A stretch of DNA of 64,000 nucleotides, taken from assembly GCF_003865015.1 (NCBI RefSeq), contig NZ_BHVV01000001.1, forward strand, positions 372,001-436,000, in the 5' to 3' direction. Of the stretch, positions 18,841 to 30,300 are shown in pieces. The stretch is from Sulfurisoma sediminicola (GTDB taxonomy: Bacteria; Pseudomonadota; Gammaproteobacteria; Burkholderiales; Rhodocyclaceae). The notes under the pieces are model-generated. The model searched no databases, was not told the origin of the DNA, and saw nothing but the letters and a program-made list of their open reading frames with translations. The position numbers and the translations under genes were made by a program. Every line of letters begins with the position of its first letter. Position 1 is the first letter of the stretch.

Positions 18841-20862
18841 ATGATCGCCCCCATTACCCTGCTGTTCGGCGTGCACGCCCATCAACCCGTCGGCAACTTC
18901 ACCGAGGTGATCGACGAGGCCCACCTGCGTTGCTACCGCAAGTTCTTCGAGGTCCTGGAGAACTACCCCGAGTTTCGCTTCGCCTCCCACTTCTCCGGCT
19001 GGCTGCTCGACGTGCTGGCCGAACGCTACCCGAAGGACATGAAGCGCATGGCCAAGATGACCCGCCGCGGCCAGGTCGAGTGGTTCGGCTCGGGCGACTG
19101 CGAGCCGGTTCTCGCGAGCATCCCGCACCGCGACCGCGTGACGCAGATCACGACGCTGTCCGACAAGCTCGAGAAGCGCTTCGGCGCGCGGCCCAAGGGC
19201 GCCTGGCTGACCGAGCGCGTCTGGGAGTCGGCGGTGGTCGCCTCGCTCGTCGAATCGGGCATCGAATACGTCGCGGTGGACGACTACCACTTCCTCTGCG
19301 CCGGCGCCGATCCGGCCACGCTCGACAGCTTCCATACCACCGAGGAATCCGGCCTCGCCCTCGACCTCTTCCCCATCTCCGAGGCCGCGCGCTACCGCTT
19401 TCCGTTCTCGCCGGCCAACGAGGTGGTGGGCTGGCTCGAGGATCAGGCGCGGGCCGGCCAGCGAGCCGCGATCTATTTCGACGACATCGAGAAGTTCGGC
19501 ATCTGGCCCGAGACCTACGCGTGGGTGTACGAGAAGGGGTGGCTGGTCCAGTTCATCGAGGGCGTGCTCGCCTCGAAGCTGATCCGCACCGCCACCTTCG
19601 ACGAGTTCCACGCCGCCAACCGCACGCGCGGCGTCGTCTATCTGCCGACGGCTTCCTACATCGAGATGAACGAATGGACGCTGCCCGGCCCGGCGGCGCG
19701 CGAGTACCACGCCCTGCTCGAGGACGAGAAAGCGGCCGGCCGCTTCGAACGGCGCAAGCCCTACCTGCGCGGCGGCATCTGGCGCAACTTCTTCTCGCGC
19801 TATCCCGAGTCGAACTGGATGCACAAGCGCATGCTGGAGGTCTCGAACCGCTACAACGCGCTGCCGCAGAAGCAGCAGACCGCCGAGCGCCGCGAGTTGC
19901 TGCACCGCTGCCAGGCCAACGACGCCTACTGGCACGGCCTCTTCGGCGGCCTCTACCTGCCGCACCTGCGCCGCGCGATCTGGAACAACCTGCTGGCGCT
20001 CGAGGCCGAACTCGACACCCTGGCGCCGCGGCCGGCGCTCGAGCAGCGCGACATCGACCACGACGGCTGCGACGAGATCGTGCTCCACGGCCACCTGCTG
20101 CAGGCGGTGATCCGCGCCGACGGCAATGCCGGCATCGTCGAGTTCGACGCCTTCGAGCGCGCCCACAATTTCGGCGACACCCTGCGCCGCTACGACGAGG
20201 CCTACCACGACAAGCTCGACCAGGTGCAACAGGCGGCCGCCGAGCATGGCGGCATCGCTTCGGCGCATGACCGCATCGCCTTCCTCCACGAGATCCTGCC
20301 CGGCGACGCCGACCCCGATACCCGGCCGCGCAACCTGTTCACCGAGCAGTGGATCGCCCCCGACGGCGCCGCCGCCGTGCCCGTCGCCCGCTATGAAGTC
20401 GCCGAGATCTCGCCGGGCGATGGCACGGCGCGTTTCGTCGCCGAAGTCGACCGCGGCTACCTCAGCAAGCACGTCGAGGTTTCCGGGCCGCACCTCTCGG
20501 TGCGCCTGAAGGCGGAGAACATCGCCGGCACCCTGAGCACCCAGATCAACCTCGCCATGCCGAGCTGCGACGGCTTCCTCGGCCGCTACATCCTCGCCTC
20601 CGGCGAGATCCCCGGCGGCTTCGGCGATGCGCTCGACCTCGAGCACGCGACGCAGCTGACGCTGGAGGACGGCGTGCTCGGCGGCCGCCTGCGCCTGACC
20701 GCATCGTTGCCGGCGCACATCGCCGCGCGGGCGCACCGCACGGTGTCGCAGTCCGAGGCCGGCTTCGAGAAGGTGATGCAAGCCGTCGAGCTCACGCTGT
20801 CGTGGCCGCTGGTCGCCGGCACCGAGCAAGTGCTGACGCTGGAGTTCGCCACCCTCGCGTAG
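18841..20862 (+). CDS. GH57 4-alpha-glucanotransferase-type enzyme (DUF1925/DUF1926)
   Basis: A 673-residue GH57 protein with the architecture of the Thermococcus litoralis 4-alpha-glucanotransferase: N-terminal barrel with HAHQP at residues 12-16, nucleophile Glu125 in AWLTERVWE, acid/base Asp214 or Asp215 in YFDDIEKFG, a helical middle domain, and a C-terminal beta-sandwich from about residue 410. The agreement with the known residues Glu123 and Asp214 of the Thermococcus enzyme is close. It would transfer maltooligosaccharide units during glycogen remodelling, possibly replacing MalQ. The start is the ATG at 18841, 33 nt after the first GH57 gene. Confidence 0.9.
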   Translation: MIAPITLLFGVHAHQPVGNFTEVIDEAHLRCYRKFFEVLENYPEFRFASHFSGWLLDVLAERYPKDMKRMAKMTRRGQVEWFGSGDCEPVLASIPHRDRVTQITTLSDKLEKRFGARPKGAWLTERVWESAVVASLVESGIEYVAVDDYHFLCAGADPATLDSFHTTEESGLALDLFPISEAARYRFPFSPANEVVGWLEDQARAGQRAAIYFDDIEKFGIWPETYAWVYEKGWLVQFIEGVLASKLIRTATFDEFHAANRTRGVVYLPTASYIEMNEWTLPGPAAREYHALLEDEKAAGRFERRKPYLRGGIWRNFFSRYPESNWMHKRMLEVSNRYNALPQKQQTAERRELLHRCQANDAYWHGLFGGLYLPHLRRAIWNNLLALEAELDTLAPRPALEQRDIDHDGCDEIVLHGHLLQAVIRADGNAGIVEFDAFERAHNFGDTLRRYDEAYHDKLDQVQQAAAEHGGIASAHDRIAFLHEILPGDADPDTRPRNLFTEQWIAPDGAAAVPVARYEVAEISPGDGTARFVAEVDRGYLSKHVEVSGPHLSVRLKAENIAGTLSTQINLAMPSCDGFLGRYILASGEIPGGFGDALDLEHATQLTLEDGVLGGRLRLTASLPAHIAARAHRTVSQSEAGFEKVMQAVELTLSWPLVAGTEQVLTLEFATLA

Positions 20863-20891
20863 AATCGGATTCAAACAAGGGAACTCGCATC

Positions 20892-23447
20892 ATGGCCGGC
20901 ACCCGTTACCTGCTCGAAGTCAATCCGGAAATTCCGCCGCGGCTGGCCCGCCTCGAGGAACTCGCCAACAACCTCTGGTACAGCTGGGACCGTCCCACCC
21001 GCGCGCTGTTCTCGCGCCTGCACCCGGCGCTGTGGCGCGCCGTCAATCACAGCCCCAAGGCCTTCCTCAAGCGCATCGACCAGAAACGCCTGAAGGAGGC
21101 GGCCGAGGACCCGATCTTCCTCGGCACCATGAACAAGGTGCTATCGGCGTACGACACCTACGCCCAGATGCACACGCAGATCACGCTGCCCGGCAAGCAG
21201 CCGCTGGTGCATACCGACCAGATCGCCTACTTCTGCGCCGAGTTCGGCTTCCACGAAAGCCTGCCGATCTACTCGGGCGGCCTCGGCATCCTCGCCGGCG
21301 ACCACTGCAAGGCCGCCTCCGACCTGCGCCTGCCCTTCATCGCCGTCGGCCTGCTCTATCGCCAGGGCTACTTCACCCAGACCATCGACCGCGACGGCCG
21401 CCAGGACGCGCATTACGCCGACAACGACTTCGACGACATGCCGATCGCGCCGGTGCTGCGCGCCGACGGCAGCGACCTAAGGGTCAGCACCCACCTGCCG
21501 GGACGCCCGGTGTGGATCAAGGTCTGGCAGGCGCAGGTCGGCCACGCCACACTCTACCTGCTCGACACCGACCTGCCCGAGAACACGGAACACGACCGCA
21601 ACATCGCCCACCGCCTCTACGGCGGCGACCGCACCACGCGCATCGAGCAGGAGATCGTGCTCGGCATGGGCGGCGTCAAGGCGCTGGCGGAAATGGGCAT
21701 CCAGCCCAGCGTCTGGCACATCAACGAGGGCCATGCCGCCTTCCTCATCCTCGAGCGCATCCGCGGCTTCGTCACGTCCGGCATGCCCTTCACCGCGGCG
21801 CTCGAAATCGTCGCCTGCAACACGGTGTTCACCACGCACACGCCGGTGCCGGCGGGCCACGACCACTTCGACGAAGGCACGGTGCGGCGCTACTTCGAGG
21901 AGTGTTGCGCCGAGATGGGCTGCGACGTCGACGGCCTGCTCGCCCTTGGCCGCATCGACAACCAGCGCGACTTCAACATGACCGCGCTGGCGCTGCGCGG
22001 CTCGCGCTACCACAACGGCGTCTCGCGCATCCACGGCGACGTGTCGGCGCGCATCTGCGCCGAACTGTGGCCGCAGGTGGAGCCGGCGGAAAATCCCATG
22101 GATTACGTCACCAACGGCGTCCATGTGCCGAGCTTCCTCGCCACCGACTGGTACGAGACCTTCGATCGCCATCTCGGCCTGGGCTGGATGCACCGCCTCA
22201 CCGACCACGGCTGCTGGCAGGGCATCCACCGCATCCCCGACCAGGTGTTCTGGAGCATCCGCCAGTCGCTCAAGGCGCAGATGCTGCATCTGGTGCGCGC
22301 GCGGGTGCGCGAGCAGCACACGCGCAACCACGGCTCCGAGGCCCACCTCGACCGCCTGCTGCGTTTCGCCGATCCGGCCAGCCCGACCGTACTGACCATC
22401 GGCTTCGCCCGCCGCTTCGCCACCTACAAGCGCGCCACGCTGCTGTTCAAGAATCTCGAATGGCTGCGCCAGATCCTCGGCGACAACGAGCGGCCGGTGC
22501 TGTTCATCTTCGCCGGCAAGGCCCACCCGGCCGACGAGCCGGGCCAGGCGATGATGCGCGAGATCCAGGCCGTCGCCAGCCGCCCCGAGTTCGAGGGCCG
22601 CATCCTGCTGCTCGAGGGCTACGACCTGCACCTGTCGCGCCGGCTCGTTTCGGGCGTCGACGTCTGGCTCAACAACCCGATCTACCCGCTCGAGGCCTCG
22701 GGCACCTCGGGCATGAAGGCGGCGATCAACGGCGCCCTCAATCTATCCGTGCTCGACGGCTGGTGGGGCGAGGCCTACGACGGCGCCAACGGCTGGGGCA
22801 TCAAGCCGGTGGCCGACGCGCTCGACCCCGGCCAGCGCGATGCCGAGGAGTCGCGCACGCTCTATGAACTGCTGCAGGACAGCGTGGTGCCGCTCTACTA
22901 CCGCAACACCTCCCTCGGCTACTCGCCCGACTGGGTGGCGATGGCCAAGCGCTCGATCGCCACCATCATGCCGCGCTTCAACATGGAGCGCATGCTGAAG
23001 GAATACGTGGAGAAGTTCTACGCACCGGCCTCGACCCACTGGCGCAAGGTCGCGGCCGACGACTTCGCCGGCATGCGCCAGCTCGCCGACTGGAAGGGCA
23101 AGGTGCGGGCCGCTTGGTCCGGCATCAAGTTGCGTCGCGTGGACTCGCCAGTGGCCCGCGTACGCTACGGCGAAACCGTGCGCATCGAAATCGCCGTGCA
23201 GCTCAACGGCCTGCGCCCGGACGACCTCACCGTCGAGCTCGTCTTCAACCGCCCCAACGAACGCAACCCGATCCGCGCCAACCGCTTCCGCCTGCAGCAG
23301 CACCAGGCGCTGGCCAACGGCGAGCACCTGTACGTGCGCGACCTCACGCCCGAGCAATGCGGCAAGCTCGAGTACCGCGTCCGCGCTCATCCGACGCATC
23401 CGCTATTCACCCACCCGCTCGAGATGGGGATGATGGCCTGGCTCTGA
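20892..23447 (+). CDS. glgP: Alpha-glucan phosphorylase, short N-terminal class
   Basis: PLP-dependent GT35 enzyme releasing glucose-1-phosphate from alpha-1,4-glucan ends, 851 residues. It begins ARLEELANNLWYSWDRPTRALF, typical of the divergent class found in archaea, thermophiles and many bacteria rather than the E. coli GlgP/MalP type. The PLP-binding lysine lies in EASGTSGMKAAINGALNLS. The ATG at 20892 was chosen over upstream in-frame codons, which lie within the GH57 gene; AAGGGAA precedes it. A second phosphorylase of the other class is at 42.1 kb. Confidence 0.94.
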   Translation: MAGTRYLLEVNPEIPPRLARLEELANNLWYSWDRPTRALFSRLHPALWRAVNHSPKAFLKRIDQKRLKEAAEDPIFLGTMNKVLSAYDTYAQMHTQITLPGKQPLVHTDQIAYFCAEFGFHESLPIYSGGLGILAGDHCKAASDLRLPFIAVGLLYRQGYFTQTIDRDGRQDAHYADNDFDDMPIAPVLRADGSDLRVSTHLPGRPVWIKVWQAQVGHATLYLLDTDLPENTEHDRNIAHRLYGGDRTTRIEQEIVLGMGGVKALAEMGIQPSVWHINEGHAAFLILERIRGFVTSGMPFTAALEIVACNTVFTTHTPVPAGHDHFDEGTVRRYFEECCAEMGCDVDGLLALGRIDNQRDFNMTALALRGSRYHNGVSRIHGDVSARICAELWPQVEPAENPMDYVTNGVHVPSFLATDWYETFDRHLGLGWMHRLTDHGCWQGIHRIPDQVFWSIRQSLKAQMLHLVRARVREQHTRNHGSEAHLDRLLRFADPASPTVLTIGFARRFATYKRATLLFKNLEWLRQILGDNERPVLFIFAGKAHPADEPGQAMMREIQAVASRPEFEGRILLLEGYDLHLSRRLVSGVDVWLNNPIYPLEASGTSGMKAAINGALNLSVLDGWWGEAYDGANGWGIKPVADALDPGQRDAEESRTLYELLQDSVVPLYYRNTSLGYSPDWVAMAKRSIATIMPRFNMERMLKEYVEKFYAPASTHWRKVAADDFAGMRQLADWKGKVRAAWSGIKLRRVDSPVARVRYGETVRIEIAVQLNGLRPDDLTVELVFNRPNERNPIRANRFRLQQHQALANGEHLYVRDLTPEQCGKLEYRVRAHPTHPLFTHPLEMGMMAWL

Positions 23448-23460
23448 TCCCGCTTTCACC

Positions 23461-25073
<1,613 letters not shown>

Positions 25074-25077
<4 letters not shown>

Positions 25078-26510
25078 AGGTTCTATTCGCAACGTCCGAG
25101 ATCGCCCCCTGGGTCAAGACGGGCGGTCTCGGCGATGTCGCCGGCGCGCTGCCCGCGGCCTTGCGTGCGCAGGGCGTCGACGTGCGTGTGCTGGTGCCGT
25201 GCTATCCGGCCCTGGCCCAGGCCTTCCCGCAGGCAAAGGAGATCGCCCGGCCGCATTGGCTCGGCGGGCTGCTGCCGCACGCCGTGTTGCGCGAGGCGCT
25301 TGCGGCGGACGGCACGACCCTGTGGCTGATCGACTACCCGCCTTATTACAGTCGCCAGGGCAATCCCTATCTCGGCCCCGAGGGTCACGACTGGCTCGAC
25401 AACCATCTGCGTTTCGGCCTGCTCTCGCGCATCGCCGCCTGGATCGGCTCCCACGCGAGCACCCTGCCCTGGCACCCGGACATCGTCCATTGCAACGACT
25501 GGCAGACGGGCTTCGCCCCGGTCTATCTGCGCTATCTCCCCGGCGGTCGCGCCAAGAGCGTGCTCACCGTGCATAACCTCGCCTTCCAGGGCCTGTTCGG
25601 CCATTCGACGCTGCAAGAGCTCGGCCTGCCCGATCACGCCTGGCACATCGACGGCGTCGAGTACCACAACTACCTGTCCTTCCTCAAGGGCGGCCTGCGC
25701 CACGCCGACTGGATCACCACCGTCAGCCCGAGCTACGCCCGCGAGATCCAGACCGATGCCGAGGGCATGGGCTTGGCCGGTCTGCTGCGCTCGCGCGCCG
25801 ATGCCATCACCGGCATCATCAACGGCATCGACACCGCCGCCTGGGACCCGTCGCGCGACCCGCATCTCGAGCGCGACTACGACGCCGCCCACCTCGATCG
25901 CAAGCCCGCGAACAAGAGCGCGCTGCAGCGCGAGCTCGGCCTGGAGCAGCGCGCCGACCTGCCGCTGCTCGGCATCGTCAGCCGCCTCACCCACCAGAAG
26001 GGGCTGGACCTGATCCCGCCCATCGCCGAGGCGCTGCTGGCGCTGCCGGCGCAGTTCGCGGTCCTGGGCAGCGGCGAGAAGAGCCTGCAGCAGGCCTTCC
26101 ACAAGCTCGCCGAGCGCCACCGCGGACGCTTCGCCGTGACGCTCGCTTTCAACGAAGCGCTGGCGCACCGCATCGAGGCCGGCAGCGACATCTTCCTCAT
26201 GCCCTCGCGTTTCGAACCCTGCGGCCTCAACCAGATGTACAGCCTGCGCTACGGTACCCCACCCGTCGTCCGCGCCACCGGCGGCCTCGCCGACACGGTT
26301 CTCGATGCCGACGCCGACAAGCGCGGCAACGGCTTCGTCTTCGCCGAGGCCACCGCCGCCGAACTGCGTGCGGCAATCGAGCGCGCCGTCGCCGCCTGGC
26401 GCGACCCGCCGCGCTGGCTGCGCATCCAAAAGAGCGGCATGGCGTGCGACTTCGGCTGGGAAGGTCCGGCGCGGCAGTACGCCGAGGTCTATCGGCACCT
26501 GCTCGAGTGA
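25074..26510 (+). CDS. glgA: Glycogen synthase (ADP-glucose)
   Basis: GT5 glycosyltransferase adding glucose from ADP-glucose to growing glycogen, 478 residues. The ADP-glucose-binding motif KTGGLGDVAGALP is at residues 15-27; the C-terminal retaining-transferase motif SRFEPCGLNQMYSLRYGTPP is intact. The start is GTG at 25074 overlapping the pgi stop (GTGA), because the product then begins MKVLFATSEIAPW as in other GlgA proteins. Its own stop overlaps the folA start in the same GTGA arrangement. Confidence 0.97.
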
Positions 26511-26995
26511 AGCCGCTGACCCTGATCGCCGCGCTGGCGAAGAACGGCATCATCGGCATCGACAACAGGCTGCCCTGGCACCTGCCCGAGGACCTGCAGC
26601 ACTTCAGGGCGCTCACCATGGGCCAGGCGGTGATCATGGGGCGCAAGACCTGGGAATCGCTGCCGGCGAGGTTCCGCCCGCTGCCGGGGCGACACAACAT
26701 CGTGGTGACGCGCGATGCGGCCTACATCGCCGCCGGCGCGACGGTCGTGCATTCGCTGGAGGAAGCGGTCACCGCGGCCGGCGACACTGCCGCCTTCGTC
26801 ATCGGCGGCGCCGAACTCTATCGCCAGGCGCTGCCTTCATGCGACCGTCTCGAGCTCACCGAGGTCGACGCCGACTTCGCCGGCGACGCGCATTTCCCGC
26901 AGTTCGATCGCGGCGCCTGGCGCGAGGTCGCGCGCACGGCCGGCAAGGCTGCCGCCGGCTTCGACTACGCCTTCGTCAGCTACGAGCGTCGCTGA
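26507..26995 (+). CDS. folA: Dihydrofolate reductase
   Basis: Reduces dihydrofolate to tetrahydrofolate with NADPH, restoring the cofactor oxidised by ThyA, 162 residues. Starts at GTG 26507 overlapping the glgA stop; the product begins MKPLTLIAALAKNGIIGIDN. The active-site segment LPWHLPEDLQHFRALTMG (acidic Glu in the PED position rather than Asp), MGRKTWESLP and FVIGGAELYRQAL are typical. It is the last gene of the thyA-to-folA run. Confidence 0.97.
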   Translation: MKPLTLIAALAKNGIIGIDNRLPWHLPEDLQHFRALTMGQAVIMGRKTWESLPARFRPLPGRHNIVVTRDAAYIAAGATVVHSLEEAVTAAGDTAAFVIGGAELYRQALPSCDRLELTEVDADFAGDAHFPQFDRGAWREVARTAGKAAAGFDYAFVSYERR

Positions 26996-27031
26996 AGCGA
27001 CTTCTGCAGAGAAAACGGAAAACCGGCGCGG

Positions 27032-27820
27032 TCATTTCCCGGCGCTCCTGGGCTGGCAGAAGCGCGCCGGCCAAAGCCAGCAAAGAAAACTGCCGTCGTC
27101 GACACGCTTCGCGTCGGCCTCGGCTTGTCGCTGCTTGGCCGCCGCTTCCTCAGCCTCCCGCTTGCGCCGGGCTTCTTCATTGCGCTTGGCGCGCTCGGCG
27201 ACGTCGGCGCCGTGCTTCTCGAGTTCGCGCCGGCGCTCCGCCTCCGCCTTGATGCGCGCAGGTCGCAGCCGCTCGGCCTCGGCATCGCGCAGCATCTGTT
27301 CCTGCTGCTTCTTGCTGTGGGCGGCCTGCTCGGCTTGGAGCTTGGCGCGGCGCTTCTCGGCGTCGCCGGCCTCCTTGGCGAATCGCTCATCGCGTTGGCC
27401 TTGGGTCGCCGGCTTCTGGCGTTCGCGCGCCCCCTGCACTGCCGCCTCGGCTTCGATGCGCCGGTTTTCGGCGGAGCGCCTTTCTTCCTTCTCCGCCTGC
27501 CTTGCCCGGTTCTCCGCCCGTTCCTGGCTCCGGCTCTCCTTCTCCAGCGCGCTTGCCCGGCTCAGAGCGTCCTTGCGGCGGCTCTTTGCCGCATCGAGGC
27601 AGCCGTAGGGAAAGACGTTCTGGCGGTAGCACTCGGCCGTATCCTTCGCGTATTGCGCCTCGGCCTGGCTCTTCATGGCCTGCGCCCTCTCCCGCATGGC
27701 CCGCGTCGTCTCGCCGCTGCGCACGGTCGCTTCCGCCCCGGGCGGCTGGGCATCGGCCAGGTGGCTGAGCACCATGCACACCGCAATGACTGCAGCGCGC
27801 CACCATGCCGGTGACGGCAT
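27032..27820 (-). CDS. Predicted secreted coiled-coil protein
   Basis: A 262-residue protein starting at ATG 27818-27820, with a signal peptide (AWWRAAVIAVCMVLSHLADAQ). An upstream ATG at 27880 would bury the signal peptide. From about residue 40 to 240 it is a highly charged Arg/Glu/Ala/Lys/Gln coiled coil, interrupted near residue 65 by a short Cys-containing stretch (ECYRQNVFPYGCLDAAK). The C-terminus has two more cysteines, LCWLWPARFCQ. The four cysteines suggest periplasmic disulfides. No family is recognised. It converges on folA with a 36-bp gap and lies downstream of the decarboxylase gene. Confidence 0.65.
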   Translation of the reverse strand: MPSPAWWRAAVIAVCMVLSHLADAQPPGAEATVRSGETTRAMRERAQAMKSQAEAQYAKDTAECYRQNVFPYGCLDAAKSRRKDALSRASALEKESRSQERAENRARQAEKEERRSAENRRIEAEAAVQGARERQKPATQGQRDERFAKEAGDAEKRRAKLQAEQAAHSKKQQEQMLRDAEAERLRPARIKAEAERRRELEKHGADVAERAKRNEEARRKREAEEAAAKQRQAEADAKRVDDGSFLCWLWPARFCQPRSAGK

Positions 27821-27883
27821 GGCGCCTACGCCGCGATGCACCGCCGCGCGGCGTGGGTCAGGGAACGCCGAATGCCGCACGTC

Positions 27884-30124
27884 CTACTGGCGCACGCAGT
27901 CGATGTAATAGCGGACGCTGCCGTTGCTGGCGTCCTTGACCAAGCCATGGATGTCGGTCTCGAAGCCGGGGAAGCGCTCGTTGAAGTCGCGGGCGAATTT
28001 GAGGTAGCGGACGATGGTGGCGTTGAAGCGCTCGCCCGGGATCAGCAGCGGGATGCCCGGCGGATAGGGCGTCAGCAGCACGCTGGTGATGCGGCCTTCG
28101 AGCTCGTCGATGGGCACGCGGTCGATCTCGCGATGCGCCATCTTGGCGAAGGCGTCGGCCGGGCGCATCGCCGGCACCATGGCGGACAGGTACATCTCGG
28201 TGGTCAGGCGCGCGACGTCGTTGGCCTTGTATACCTCGTGGATCTGGATGCAGAGATCGCGCAGCCCGATGCGCTCGTAGCGCGGGTTCTTGGCGACGAA
28301 CTCGGGCAGCACCTTCCACAGCGGCTGGTTCTTGTCGTAGTCGTCCTTGAACTGCTGCAGCGCCGTCACCAGCGTGTTCCAGCGGCCCTTGGTGATGCCG
28401 ATGGTGAACATGATGAAGAAGGAATAGAGGCCGCACTTCTCGACGATCACGCCATGCTCGGCGAGGTACTTGGTGACGATGGCGGCGGGAATGCCGATGT
28501 CGTCGGCGAAGTCGCCATCGACGTCGAGGCCCGGGGTGATCACCGTGGCCTTGATCGGGTCGAGCAGGTTGAAGCCCTCGGCCAGCTCGCCGAAGCCGTG
28601 CCAGCGCTCGCCGGCCTTGAGCATCCAGGCGTCCCGCTCCTCGATGCCCTCTTCCGAGAGGTCGTCCGGCCCCCACACCTTGAACCACCAGTCGGCGCCC
28701 CATTCCTCGTCCACCTTGCGCATGGCGCGGCGGAAGTCGAGCGCCTCGGCGATCGATTCCTCGACCAGCGCCGTGCCGCCCGGCTCCTCCATCATCGCCG
28801 CCGCCACGTCGCACGAGGCGATGATCGCGTACTGCGGCGAGGTCGAGGTGTGCATCAGGTAGGCCTCGTTGAAGACGTCGCGATCGAGCTTGTTGTTCTC
28901 GGCGTCCTGCACCAGGATCTGCGAGGCCTGGCTCAGGCCGGCCAGCAGCTTGTGGGTGGACTGGGTGGAAAAAATCATCGACTCCTTGCAGCGCGGGCGG
29001 TCGGCGCCGATGGCGTGGTAGTCGCCGTAGAAATCGTGGAAGGCGGCGTGCGGCAGCCAGGCCTCGTCGAAATGCAGGGTGTCGATGTGCCCGTCGAGCA
29101 TCTGCTTGATGTCCTCGACGTTGTAGAGGATGCCGTCGTAGGTGCTCTGGGTGATGGTGAGCACGCGCGGCTTGGCGTTCTTGTCGGTGGCGAAGGGATG
29201 GGCGGCGATCTTCTTCTGGATGTTCTCCCAGAGGAATTCCTCGCGCGGGATCGGGCCGATGATGCCGTAGTTGTTGCGCGTCGGCATCAGGAAGACGGGG
29301 ATCGCCCCGGTCATCATGATGGCGTGGAGGATGGACTTGTGGCAGTTGCGGTCCACCACCACGATGTCGCCGGGCGCCACCGTGGAATGCCAGACGATCT
29401 TGTTCGACGTCGAGGTGCCGTTGGTGACGAAGAACAGGTGGTCGCTGTTGAAGATGCGCGCGGCATTGCGCTCGGAGGCGGCCACCGGGCCGGTATGGTC
29501 GAGCAGCTGGCCGAGTTCCTCGACGGCGTTGCAGACGTCGGCGCGCAGCATGTTCTCGCCGAAGAACTGGTGGAACATCTGGCCGACCGGCGACTTCAGG
29601 AAGGCGACGCCGCCCGAGTGGCCGGGGCAGTGCCAGGAGTAGGAGCCGTCGGCGGCGTAGTGCACCAGCGCGCGGAAGAAGGGCGGCGGCAGCGAATCGA
29701 GATAGGACCTGGCCTCGCGCACGACGTGGCGCGCGATGAATTCCGGCGTGTCCTCGAACATGTGGATGAAGCCGTGCAGCTCGCGCAGGATGTCGTTGGG
29801 GATGTGGCGGCTGGTGCGCGTCTCGCCGTGCAGGAAGATCGGGATCTCGGCGTTCTTGTAGCGGATCTCCTCGACGAAGCCGCGCAGCTCGGCGATGGTT
29901 TCCTCCTCCTCGTTGGCCAGTTCCTCGTCATCCACCGAGAGGATGAAGGCCGAGGCGCGGCTCTGCTGCTGGGCGAAGGAGGAGAGGTCGCCGTAGCTGG
30001 TGACGCCGAGCACATCCATGCTTTCCTTCTCGATGGCCTCCGCCAGGGCGCGGATGCCGAGGCCGGAGGCGTTCTCGGAGCGGAAGTCCTCGTCGATGAT
30101 GATGACCGGAAAGTGGAAGCGCAT
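27884..30124 (-). CDS. Orn/Lys/Arg decarboxylase, class I PLP enzyme
   Basis: Large fold-I PLP amino-acid decarboxylase, 746 residues, producing a polyamine or diamine (agmatine, cadaverine or putrescine). The N-terminal wing domain starts with FHFPVIIIDEDF, followed by the catalytic domain with the PLP lysine in STQSTHKLLAG and the aspartate of LHFDEAWLPHAAFHDFY. The start at ATG 30122-30124 is chosen over ATG 30128-30130 because GGAGG lies 7 nt before it. Proteobacterial relatives include arginine and lysine decarboxylases; the substrate cannot be told by eye. It is downstream of dcd on the same strand, separated by a terminator. Confidence 0.92.
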   Translation of the reverse strand: MRFHFPVIIIDEDFRSENASGLGIRALAEAIEKESMDVLGVTSYGDLSSFAQQQSRASAFILSVDDEELANEEEETIAELRGFVEEIRYKNAEIPIFLHGETRTSRHIPNDILRELHGFIHMFEDTPEFIARHVVREARSYLDSLPPPFFRALVHYAADGSYSWHCPGHSGGVAFLKSPVGQMFHQFFGENMLRADVCNAVEELGQLLDHTGPVAASERNAARIFNSDHLFFVTNGTSTSNKIVWHSTVAPGDIVVVDRNCHKSILHAIMMTGAIPVFLMPTRNNYGIIGPIPREEFLWENIQKKIAAHPFATDKNAKPRVLTITQSTYDGILYNVEDIKQMLDGHIDTLHFDEAWLPHAAFHDFYGDYHAIGADRPRCKESMIFSTQSTHKLLAGLSQASQILVQDAENNKLDRDVFNEAYLMHTSTSPQYAIIASCDVAAAMMEEPGGTALVEESIAEALDFRRAMRKVDEEWGADWWFKVWGPDDLSEEGIEERDAWMLKAGERWHGFGELAEGFNLLDPIKATVITPGLDVDGDFADDIGIPAAIVTKYLAEHGVIVEKCGLYSFFIMFTIGITKGRWNTLVTALQQFKDDYDKNQPLWKVLPEFVAKNPRYERIGLRDLCIQIHEVYKANDVARLTTEMYLSAMVPAMRPADAFAKMAHREIDRVPIDELEGRITSVLLTPYPPGIPLLIPGERFNATIVRYLKFARDFNERFPGFETDIHGLVKDASNGSVRYYIDCVRQ

Positions 30125-30131
30125 GGTCATG

Positions 30132-30136
30132 CCTCC
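30132..30136 (-). promoter_or_regulatory. Shine-Dalgarno site deciding the decarboxylase start
   Basis: GGAGG on the minus strand ends 7 nt before ATG 30122-30124, and only one nucleotide before the alternative ATG at 30128-30130. Confidence 0.7.
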
Positions 30137-30222
30137 GCAGGGCCGCCCCAAGGGGGCATGCGCGGCTTGCCCCCTCTGGGGGTGGGGGGCAGCGAACGAA
30201 TGTGAGCGTGGGGGGCCATATG
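30137..30222. repeat. G/C-rich palindromic repeat element A
   Basis: Intergenic element between the dcd terminator and the decarboxylase gene. It contains an inverted pair GGGGGCA (30152-30158) and TGCCCCC (30168-30174), then the 14-mer TGGGGGTGGGGGGC that is shared exactly with element B at 30.9 kb. It looks like a dispersed REP-like element of the kind common in betaproteobacteria. Confidence 0.6.
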
Positions 30223-30230
30223 TGGTCCTC

Positions 30231-30268
30231 AAAAGCAAAGACCCGCCCCCGGGGATCGGGAGCGGGTC
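30231..30268 (-). terminator. Rho-independent terminator of dcd
   Basis: Read on the minus strand, GACCCGC (30268-30262) pairs with GCGGGTC (30246-30240) around a GC-rich interior and is followed by TTTGCTTTT (30239-30231). It lies 32 nt past the dcd stop. Confidence 0.82.
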
Positions 30269-30300
30269 AACATTGTAGGAAAAACAGTCGGCGCTAGGCG

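Noticed and set aside
17104-20874. Very long open frame on the strand opposite to the two GH57 genes
   Set aside because: It mirrors real genes codon by codon, and GC-rich coding sequence commonly leaves stop-free antisense frames. The product is low-complexity Ala/Gly/Val/Arg without any family motif.
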